Positions 1 through 5,816 of a stretch of DNA of 21,308 nt are shown one piece after another. The notes under the pieces were generated by a model that did not search any database, was not told the DNA's origin, and was given only the letters and a program-made list of their open reading frames with translations. The position numbers and the translations under genes were made by a program. Numbering within the stretch: position 1 is the stretch's first letter; every line of letters starts with the position of its first letter. The DNA comes from a virus, in IMG/VR virus record IMGVR_UViG_3300020442_001735, positions 1 through 21,308 of that record; one strand, 5' to 3'.

Positions 1-377
1 GGGCTAGTTGTACCAATACCTACACGATCATTAGCTGTATCGGCAGTAATAACATCCGTAACATCATTAATAGACGTATTCATATCTTGAATAGAAGTAG
101 CATCTAAAACATGATCAACATTAGCTCCGCTAGAATGTGTAGTAGCAGTAGTCCCATCATAACCACGCTGACTGACCGTCAAAGTGTTTGAAGTTCTTGA
201 CGTAATAAGAATCTTCTCTTCAGAACCAGTACCTCTATCGATAACAATCACAAAAGGGTTTGCCGAACCAGTTGGGAACGTGCTTCCATCAGTAAGAGAA
301 ATAGATGTATCAGTACTAGTCAAAGAACCCGTAGTTGTTGTTTCAACTACACTACCTAAAAACTCTCTTCTTGCCAT
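1..377 (-). CDS. Tail fibre or tail-tip protein, N-terminal part (cut by the left edge)
   Basis: An open frame starts at ATG 377 (minus) and runs off the window without a stop, giving about 125 residues. A GAGG Shine-Dalgarno lies 6 nt upstream. The N-terminus (MARREFLGSVVE) is followed by a Thr/Ser-rich beta region with the pattern 'dTsIsLtDgStFP ... EekILITsR ... LTVsqRGyDGTtAttHssGanV'. I recognise this as a module common in phage tail and baseplate-associated proteins. The last visible residues are VGIGTTSP, the same repeat found four times in the 549-aa fibre at 4157-5806, so the missing part is probably a fibre shaft of that type. It is the last gene visible in the minus-strand structural series, 12 nt after the 127-aa gene. 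The virion role is inference from motif and position; the exact fibre type is unknown. Confidence 0.75.
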   Translation of the reverse strand, partial: MARREFLGSVVETTTTGSLTSTDTSISLTDGSTFPTGSANPFVIVIDRGTGSEEKILITSRTSNTLTVSQRGYDGTTATTHSSGANVDHVLDATSIQDMNTSINDVTDVITADTANDRVGIGTTS

Positions 378-389
378 TCTTTACCTCAA

Positions 390-773
390 TCAGTCAATAC
401 TAATATCAAGATCGCCAGCAGCAATACGCAAAGTATCACCAGCATCAAGGCTTTTGCTAGCAGTCAAAGTTCCATGAACCAACAAGTTGCCACCAGATGA
501 AGCATCAAAAACACCAACAGCAGTCACAGTACAAGAAGGCATACTCGTAAAATCAATATTGCTAGTATTAGCAGTAGCACCGCTAGCAGCAGCATCAAAA
601 GCAGCTGACTGGCGAGCATAAGAACCACCAGAAACCTCAGTACCACCACCACTATCCGATGGCGCAGCAGTATACAATGCTACGTAAACGGCACTAGGTG
701 CAGTATAGGAAGTTGTACCAAGAAAGTGATCCAGCAGAGCATCTTCTAAATAATCGCTAAGATTTCCAGCCAT
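390..773 (-). CDS. Small conserved phage virion protein (127 aa)
   Basis: The protein begins MAGNLSDYLEDALLDHFLGT and continues with a 'PSAVYVALYTAAPSDSGGGTEV' type segment, then a glycine/alanine-rich beta region. This start, 'YLEnALLDHhlGtt.ytpPa.lYvaLyTa.P', is one I recognise from a widespread family of small phage structural proteins, often labelled tail-fibre-like or hypothetical. No transmembrane segment or catalytic motif is visible. Its ATG overlaps the stop of the upstream 116-aa gene by one base (TAATG), which suggests translational coupling. It is followed 12 nt later by the fibre gene at the left edge, so it probably belongs to the tail or adhesion part of the virion. The family match is from memory and the function is unproven. 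Confidence 0.8.
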   Translation of the reverse strand: MAGNLSDYLEDALLDHFLGTTSYTAPSAVYVALYTAAPSDSGGGTEVSGGSYARQSAAFDAAASGATANTSNIDFTSMPSCTVTAVGVFDASSGGNLLVHGTLTASKSLDAGDTLRIAAGDLDISID

Positions 774-1123
774 TAATTATTCTCCTTATAATGATCTTCC
801 AACTCCAATTGTGTTGGAAGTCTAAAATTATCTAGAGTAAGCAAGTGGTCAGCCTCTTGCTTCTCAATCTCATAAATCCTGTTCTCTCTAGTAAACCGAA
901 TGCCATTCTTAGTAGAATAAGCAGATCCACTAGCAAAATAAATAAACTTTTTACCCGCAGAAGCTTTTGAAACAGTCTTCTTTGGAACAGGAGACTTTTC
1001 AGCTTTAGGAGCAGCTTTCTTAGCGGTTGTTTTTTTAGCCGGTGCCTTCTTCGTCGCTGCTTTCTCAGCAGGAGCCTTAGTAGGCTCAGGAAGGTCAGAC
1101 GACTTTACTACGTTATCACTCAT
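773..1123 (-). CDS. Lys/Ala-rich small structural protein with histone-like N-terminal tail
   Basis: This 116-aa protein has two parts. Residues ~1-57 are low complexity and strongly basic, with KKAPAKKTTAKKAAPK-type repeats like histone H1 tails. Residues ~58-116 look globular: 'KFIYFASGSAYSTKNGIRF ... EADHLLTLDNFRLPTQLELEDHY'. It lies directly after the major capsid gene in the direction of transcription but is separated from it by a terminator hairpin (1164-1185), and a TATAAT hexamer (1153-1148) sits about 25 nt before its ATG, so it may be transcribed separately. No clear Shine-Dalgarno is visible. The tail could bind packaged DNA or the negatively charged capsid interior, but this is inference. 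The gene overlaps its downstream neighbour by one base. Confidence 0.75.
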   Translation of the reverse strand: MSDNVVKSSDLPEPTKAPAEKAATKKAPAKKTTAKKAAPKAEKSPVPKKTVSKASAGKKFIYFASGSAYSTKNGIRFTRENRIYEIEKQEADHLLTLDNFRLPTQLELEDHYKENN

Positions 1124-1141
1124 AACAACAATTCTATCATA

Positions 1142-1162
1142 AGTATCATTATAAAACAGAAA
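1142..1162 (-). repeat. 21-bp inverted repeat, copy A (partner at 3857-3877)
   Basis: The minus strand here reads TTTCTGTTTTATAaTGATACT. The plus strand at 3857-3877 reads the same with one difference (g for a), giving 20 of 21 matches in opposite orientation. The two copies bracket the protease/scaffold and major capsid genes. Copy A contains the TATAAT hexamer at 1153-1148. Confidence 0.7.
1148..1153 (-). promoter_or_regulatory. Candidate -10 element (TATAAT) after the capsid terminator
   Basis: On the minus strand a perfect TATAAT lies at 1153-1148, just downstream of the terminator hairpin and about 25 nt upstream of ATG 1123. With 17-bp spacing the -35 position reads TTTATC, only three of six matches to TTGACA, so the promoter may be weak or need an activator. 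Placement after a terminator suits separate expression of the 116-aa, 127-aa and fibre genes. Confidence 0.45.
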
Positions 1163-1185
1163 AGGTGGGGGATAAATCCCCCACC
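1156..1185 (-). terminator. Rho-independent terminator after the major capsid gene
   Basis: Positions 1164-1185 form a perfect hairpin: GGTGGGGGAT against ATCCCCCACC, 10 bp if the two central bases form the loop, or 8 bp with a six-base loop. Read on the minus strand the stem is followed by TTTTCTGTTTTAT. This lies about 40 nt after the capsid stop. A strong terminator directly after the major capsid gene is a common way for phages to concentrate transcription on capsid. Confidence 0.85.
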
Positions 1186-1226
1186 AATTCTACTAGGAAT
1201 GTAACTATAACAGTCCTAAGATTTTA

Positions 1227-2255
1227 TCATGAACGAAGCTTGACGTTCTTAGCGATTACGTAGCTGTCAGCATTTTCAATGTTAGCAGCAACACGCATGT
1301 ACTGAGTGTACTCAATCGTGTCAGTCTTCGGCTGGAACTGGCGGTAGACCGTGATGTCACGATGCAAACCAACAACGCGGTTGTTCGGGAAGGTAAGTTC
1401 CACATAACCGTGTGAACCAGATGCGCCTGAGTAGTCGCCTGACTCTGCTTCTGGCATCAAAGGCACTTCAACGAGGCCGATACCATAAGGTGCAAGACCA
1501 GTTGCACCAGCACCACCGTTTGCACGCATTGCGCCGTTCAAGAAGGCGAGATCGCCAGTCGTTGAGCCGGGGCTTGGTGCGCCAGCAGCCGATTCAGTAG
1601 CCGAGTTCGGGTTCTGAAGCGAGTAAATTGCGTCTTGGACAACGCCCGGGCCAGTGAAGAAACGAAGTTCGTTACGACGCTGGAGGTACTTGCTAGGAAG
1701 GTTACGAAGAACACGGTCGAAAACCGAACGTGAAACATTGTCACCAGCCTCATCAACCGTTGTACCGGAAGCGAGAGCAAGCTTAACAAAGCCGTCAAGG
1801 GCTTTGAGCAGGGTGTTGCTTGACGAGGTGTTGCCGTTGATGAGAAGGTCATCAAGATCGTTAGCGGTCTGGCGAGCCATGACCTGTGCGAGATGATCCT
1901 CAAGCGAGGCACCCTCAATGTTGTCCTCAAGGGACTCTGTTGAAATCTCCCAATCAAGACGAAGCTTGACGCTGGAGAGTGAAACCTTTGAGAAGGTTAC
2001 TGCTGCGTTGGAACCGTCATCGGTTGCCTCCGTAGCTTTACGCATGATGCGTGAACCAACCGAAAGCTTGTCAATATCCATGCTTGATGCACGCATACGG
2101 ACAACACGGCTGTTTTGCATAAGAACAGACTGATCGACCACAAAATCTAGGAACCGATTAGACTGTTCAGCATTGAGAAGGCCACCAGAAGCGCCACCCA
2201 CAACAGAGGTGGTGACTTCATTAGCCTTTGCTAGAATTTCTTCTTGAGTTGCCAT
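1227..2255 (-). CDS. Major capsid protein, HK97-like fold
   Basis: The 342-aa product (MATQEEILAKANEVTTSVVGG...) has the expected size and layout of an HK97-type major capsid protein. It has an alpha-helical N-terminus with 'LLNAEQSNRFLDFVVDQSVL', a charged 'VVRMRASSMDIDKLSVGSRI' E-loop-like stretch, a central 'LEDHLAQVMARQTANDLDDLLINGN' spine-helix segment, and a C-terminal 'VVGLHRDITVYRQFQPKTDT' beta segment typical of these capsids. AGGAGG lies 9 nt before ATG 2255. It directly follows the protease/scaffold gene (18 nt gap), the standard head-gene order, and is followed by a strong terminator. The C-terminal RDI..Y.QF.P..DT pattern and the neighbourhood make the call firm. Whether subunits crosslink cannot be told from sequence. 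Confidence 0.9.
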   Translation of the reverse strand: MATQEEILAKANEVTTSVVGGASGGLLNAEQSNRFLDFVVDQSVLMQNSRVVRMRASSMDIDKLSVGSRIMRKATEATDDGSNAAVTFSKVSLSSVKLRLDWEISTESLEDNIEGASLEDHLAQVMARQTANDLDDLLINGNTSSSNTLLKALDGFVKLALASGTTVDEAGDNVSRSVFDRVLRNLPSKYLQRRNELRFFTGPGVVQDAIYSLQNPNSATESAAGAPSPGSTTGDLAFLNGAMRANGGAGATGLAPYGIGLVEVPLMPEAESGDYSGASGSHGYVELTFPNNRVVGLHRDITVYRQFQPKTDTIEYTQYMRVAANIENADSYVIAKNVKLRS

Positions 2256-2273
2256 TTTATATATTCCTCCTAA

Positions 2274-2639
2274 TCACGACTCATAGCCCAGAGCCTTGAC
2301 TAGCTCTTGTGGCAGATAAACATTGTTCCAGAAAGAAGGAGCTGACTTGCGGATTGTGTCCTCGTCGCCCTCTTCCTCATCGCCGTCTGGATCGACGCTT
2401 TTCTTAACTGCACCAGCAGCGGCAAATGCCTCCACCTTTTCAGTCTGCTCAGCAAGTGAAGCTTCGGCTGAAGCAAGCTTCTGCTCCAAATCCTCACGCT
2501 GTGCGTCTGCGCTCTTAGTAACTTCTTCGATCTTAGCGTCCATTGAAGCCTCAACCTCTTCTTTAAACGAAGCGGCAAAATCAGTGAACTTCTGATCAAT
2601 GACCGAACCAAGAGCATCTTTCAAGATATCAATATCCAT
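2274..2639 (-). CDS. Internal in-frame start: scaffold-only product (121 aa)
   Basis: Within the protease/scaffold gene, codon 400 is an ATG at 2639 (minus) starting MDIDILKDALGSVIDQK. It is preceded by GGAGG (2649-2645) with 5 nt spacing, a textbook ribosome-binding site, whereas the full-length start at 3836 has none. The product would be 121 residues covering exactly the helical, coiled-coil scaffold segment plus the acidic C-terminus. Phage lambda makes its scaffold Nu3 from an internal start inside the protease gene C, so this arrangement has precedent. Expression of the short form is inference. Confidence 0.6.
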   Translation of the reverse strand: MDIDILKDALGSVIDQKFTDFAASFKEEVEASMDAKIEEVTKSADAQREDLEQKLASAEASLAEQTEKVEAFAAAGAVKKSVDPDGDEEEGDEDTIRKSAPSFWNNVYLPQELVKALGYES

Positions 2640-3836
2640 TTGATCCTCCATTTGATTTGTATCCGCTTCAACCTCAGATTCAGTTGAAGCTTCTTCTAAT
2701 TCGACAGACTTTTGTACGACTGCCTCTTCCTCAACTGTAAGCCAGTTGACGAATCGCTTTAACAAAGAAAGCTTCTCTTCAGCGGTCGTATCCATCTCTG
2801 ATACCTTAGCATAATTTTCATCATTACGCAAAGACTTCTCAACCTCTTCAAGAGTTGTACCTTCTTCATCAAGAACTTGTTCCAAAACATCTTCCATTTC
2901 AGTGAACTCCTTAATAATATCATCATTACAAGTCCCGCATCCGCAAGAACAAGCAATTTCTTTTTCTAAATCAACATCGTCATCAAATTTGCGTGTGCAA
3001 TTATCCAATTGACGAACTTTTGACCTTGCCCAAACCCAACCCGGAGTACCACCCCAAAGGTTCCAAGCAATTCTTCCATTAGAAGGATAACCTTTATCAC
3101 CCGGATCGGCACCTGTTGCTCTTAAGTCAACAGCGTGTCTTGGGAAATATCTTGCTACCTTTCTAACGAACTCTGGAGAAACAGTGCCGCCTTGAGCCAG
3201 CCTTCTTGCTGACCCGAGACCAACACTCGTTCCTCCACGACCATGCTCTTTTCTTTGATTCAACCCGACCTGAGCCATTCTCTGAACAGACTTTGGAATA
3301 GTTAGGTTAATATCATTGCAATCAATTTTTAAAATGTAATCAAGTTGATCAGTAGTGTCAAACTTAACGATATCAATAACCGCAGCTGGGTTCGCAGGAT
3401 TATCTACAAGACTCAACTCACCAAGTTCATACTTCTTAATTACATTAACCGGACGACCACGGAACATCTTTTCTGAATCAATCTGCTTGTCAAGAATTTT
3501 ACCCCCGACAGAGAAAGAGCGAAGTGTGCCGTCAAGGACTTTCTCCCAAGTGTCCTGAGCGCCCTTAGAAATATATGCTTCTACTTGCATAGCATTGTAG
3601 TTTTCACCATTAGCACCTTTAACCTTAACCGGCTTGTAACTAATAGCCTTACCTACAGCAATTGGAGCGTGCATCTCACGGATGTTTCCGGTCCAATGCT
3701 TAAATGCTTCAACAGAAGCTTCGAACTCAATAAGATCTCCAGCCTTATCAATATTGTCAGCGGTTGCAATACCGACAACAATGCGCTCTTCCCGCTTGAT
3801 CATATCAATGGGAAAAGAAAGGTTTAAATCTTCCAT
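2274..3836 (-). CDS. Prohead maturation protease fused to insert domain and scaffold
   Basis: This 520-aa protein appears to be three modules. Residues ~1-160 resemble XkdF-like / HK97-type prohead serine proteases: 'GIATADNIDKAGDLIEF', a candidate catalytic His in EMHAPIAVGKA (H56), a candidate Ser in LRSFSVGGKI (S107) and the family-typical ELSLVDNPANP. Residues ~190-275 are an insert rich in Gly/Arg/Trp ('SARRLAQGGTVSPEFVRKVARYF', 'GYPSNGRIAWNLWGG'), also seen in phage head proteins. Next come a cysteine cluster (C296, C298, C300, C303), then from ~400 a helical coiled-coil scaffold-like tail ending in an acidic stretch and 'FWNNVYLPQELVKALGYES'. The protease would process scaffold and capsid in the prohead. 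ATG 3836 has no clear Shine-Dalgarno; a weak TGATACTAT -10-like element ends 9 nt before it, so leaderless translation is possible. Confidence 0.85.
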   Translation of the reverse strand: MEDLNLSFPIDMIKREERIVVGIATADNIDKAGDLIEFEASVEAFKHWTGNIREMHAPIAVGKAISYKPVKVKGANGENYNAMQVEAYISKGAQDTWEKVLDGTLRSFSVGGKILDKQIDSEKMFRGRPVNVIKKYELGELSLVDNPANPAAVIDIVKFDTTDQLDYILKIDCNDINLTIPKSVQRMAQVGLNQRKEHGRGGTSVGLGSARRLAQGGTVSPEFVRKVARYFPRHAVDLRATGADPGDKGYPSNGRIAWNLWGGTPGWVWARSKVRQLDNCTRKFDDDVDLEKEIACSCGCGTCNDDIIKEFTEMEDVLEQVLDEEGTTLEEVEKSLRNDENYAKVSEMDTTAEEKLSLLKRFVNWLTVEEEAVVQKSVELEEASTESEVEADTNQMEDQMDIDILKDALGSVIDQKFTDFAASFKEEVEASMDAKIEEVTKSADAQREDLEQKLASAEASLAEQTEKVEAFAAAGAVKKSVDPDGDEEEGDEDTIRKSAPSFWNNVYLPQELVKALGYES

Positions 3837-3847
3837 AGTATATAAAT

Positions 3848-3877
3848 AGTATCACATTTCTGTTTTATAGTGATACT
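3848..3877 (-). promoter_or_regulatory. Inverted repeat just upstream of the protease gene; contains repeat copy B
   Basis: AGTATCAC (3848-3855) and GTGATACT (3870-3877) form an 8-bp perfect stem with a 14-nt loop, ending 11 nt before the protease ATG. On the minus strand it could be a weak terminator or attenuator for the fibre/chaperone genes, since only ATTTATAT follows rather than a U-run, or an operator for the head genes. The right arm and loop (3857-3877) are the 20/21 inverted copy of the sequence at 1142-1162. Confidence 0.45.
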
Positions 3878-3897
3878 GTTTACAGGATTCTATTTGT

Positions 3898-4146
3898 TCA
3901 CGCAGGTTTGTCAGGAAACGTCACAGTTTCTGGAATCGGAGTGCCTACAGTCGCTGGGAGATCACGCAACGCTTGACGGTATGTTGCCCACTCTGCCTTC
4001 TTACTGTCAGTTAGTGCACTGTCAGGCATTTGCGTCCAGTCGGATGCTTGCAACATTATGTCTCGCTTTGTCCGTAATTTCGCACCTCTGTACTCGTCTA
4101 GGTCGTCTGGAACCACAGCTTCTGGCGGTATAAGTGAAATATCCAT
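3898..4146 (-). CDS. Tail-fibre assembly chaperone (Phage_tail_APC-like)
   Basis: The 82-aa protein contains 'RTKRDIMLQASDWTQMPDSAL' followed by 'KKAEWATYRQALRDLPATV'. This matches the pattern R..RD.LL..sDWTQ.pD.pl...k..W..YRQALRdlP of phage tail-assembly chaperone proteins (family PF16778 as I recall it), usually found at the end of tail-fibre genes or directly after them. It lies 10 nt after the 549-aa fibre gene, with AGGAG 7 nt before its ATG, so it probably helps fold or trimerise that fibre. The base composition is as GC-rich as the fibre gene distal to its first ~100 bp, suggesting the two moved as one unit. Confidence 0.8.
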   Translation of the reverse strand: MDISLIPPEAVVPDDLDEYRGAKLRTKRDIMLQASDWTQMPDSALTDSKKAEWATYRQALRDLPATVGTPIPETVTFPDKPA

Positions 4147-4156
4147 AATCTATCTC

Positions 4157-5806
4157 CTACTGGTTTCCTACCATCCAGAATACATACACCGTAGCGTTGT
4201 AAATCGTTGACGAGGTGTAGTTTGAGTTACCATCGCCATTGATCTCGTATGCACGGAACGTAATACTTGTTGAGTTGTAACTGGTGATAGGGAAAGACAA
4301 CTGATTGTCATTCCCGTTGCTTAGTCTTGTGCGAGCACCAACAAAGGCAAAGTCTGGGGTTGCTCCCAGACCGTGGTTGATCGTACCGTAACCAGTACTG
4401 CTCACAGCGACAGATGTGGCTCCACCTCTCAGGTCGCCACGATGCCAGATCTTGTGGTCTGTGCTGTTGGCATACAGTGTTTCTTTGTTGAAATAAAACG
4501 AACCACGATCTGTGTAGATATGGCAGTAGGTGGAGTTCTTCGGGCCGACATCAATATAACCGTTGTTGCCTTGTACCCGCATCGAACCGTCAGCGTCAAC
4601 ATTCGTCAAATGTACTGAGGTGTTTAGGTTGACTGTTGTGGCGTTGACTGTTGTAGCGTTAGCAGTAGAGACATTCAGCGAACCTGCGGTTAGAGCAGAG
4701 TTCCCTGCTGCCTTGTAGGTTGAATCTGAAACAAAGTTCCAAGCGTTGTTTGTCTCGTCATGCCAGATGTGGTCGATGTTGGTAGAACTAGCGTTAGACA
4801 CCACAAGTGCGTTGTTGTTGAAATAAATATCGCCAGCAACATCCAACATCGCCGCAGGCGAATTAGTGCCGATACCGACATAGCCAGAATCCTTGATGTA
4901 CATGCGATCAACACCGTCGGACTGAAACACAATGTTGGTTGAAGCAACCTCATTGTTGATATCAGCCGCAATAATCAGCGAACCAACAGTTGAACTAGCA
5001 CTGATTTTGGAGTCAGCGTTCGTGTCAGTGTCAGTCAAAAAGATCTCTGGGCTGGAACCGTTGACCTGAATGTCGCCAGACACGGTAAGTTTGCTGGTTG
5101 GGACAGTGGTGCCGATACCGACCTTGCCGTCGTCAAGTATTATCATCCTGTACGCTTTGGTGCCGCCGGGAGTGCCACCGTAAATGATGAAGCGATCATT
5201 TGACCCACCTTCATAACCAGCAACCCAAGCCTCAACGCCTCCCTCTGACCAGCCAAGATAAGAGTTCGTTGCATCATTTAGATCAAGCAACCTGTTCGGA
5301 CTTGTTGCACCGATACCGACTCGCTGGTTTGCCCCATCAAGTGTAAAAAACTCGTTTGCGCTCGTAGAGTTGTAGCGATGGCGAAGTGCGCCACCGCTGT
5401 ACGAGTAATGAATGAACGTGCTGTCGTCGGTGTCTGTCAACTGAAGTTGAGCGTATGACGCTTTTAGTTCCAGCACCGCCTCGGTTGACGCAGAGATTGA
5501 CTTGCCAAGAATCGCACCAGCAACATCGAGAGTTGTACCGGGGCTAGTTGTGCCAATACCGAGCCGAGCGTTGCCGTCGTCATAGTGCAAACCTGAAGCA
5601 CCGCCGAACGCTCCACCGTTGTTGTACTGAACCTGACCGTCCGAACCCGCAGGGCTTGCTGTTGCGGTAAACTCAACAATACTCCCGCCACTATCTTTAT
5701 AGAAAAGTTTGCCATCAGCATAATTAATAGCAAGTTCCCCATATTCCAAAGAAGAAGGAACATTAGAAGATGTGCCTGAATTTTTTAGTTTTATGGTGTT
5801 AGCCAC
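4157..5806 (-). CDS. Tail fibre with GIGTxxP repeats (probable receptor-binding protein)
   Basis: The 549-aa product starts at GTG 5806, preceded by AAGGAGG. Residues 1-46 are an N-terminal module (ANTIKLKNS...VPSSLEYGELAINYADGKLFY) that resembles the start of the neighbouring 574-aa fibre and is probably the virion-anchoring part. Four shaft repeats of the form VGIGTxxPxxxLDVxGdI occur at residues ~82-97, 162-177, 229-244 and 310-325, a pattern seen in phage fibres and trimeric adhesins. The C-terminal ~95 residues, beginning RGGATSVAVSSTGYGTINHG and ending in VYVFWMVGNQ, look like a distal receptor-binding tip. No C-terminal autoprotease motif is seen. A tail-assembly chaperone follows directly. 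After roughly the first 100 bp the gene is visibly GC-richer than its neighbours, consistent with exchange of the distal part. Confidence 0.85.
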   Translation of the reverse strand: MANTIKLKNSGTSSNVPSSLEYGELAINYADGKLFYKDSGGSIVEFTATASPAGSDGQVQYNNGGAFGGASGLHYDDGNARLGIGTTSPGTTLDVAGAILGKSISASTEAVLELKASYAQLQLTDTDDSTFIHYSYSGGALRHRYNSTSANEFFTLDGANQRVGIGATSPNRLLDLNDATNSYLGWSEGGVEAWVAGYEGGSNDRFIIYGGTPGGTKAYRMIILDDGKVGIGTTVPTSKLTVSGDIQVNGSSPEIFLTDTDTNADSKISASSTVGSLIIAADINNEVASTNIVFQSDGVDRMYIKDSGYVGIGTNSPAAMLDVAGDIYFNNNALVVSNASSTNIDHIWHDETNNAWNFVSDSTYKAAGNSALTAGSLNVSTANATTVNATTVNLNTSVHLTNVDADGSMRVQGNNGYIDVGPKNSTYCHIYTDRGSFYFNKETLYANSTDHKIWHRGDLRGGATSVAVSSTGYGTINHGLGATPDFAFVGARTRLSNGNDNQLSFPITSYNSTSITFRAYEINGDGNSNYTSSTIYNATVYVFWMVGNQ

Positions 5807-5816
5807 CTAGACCTCC

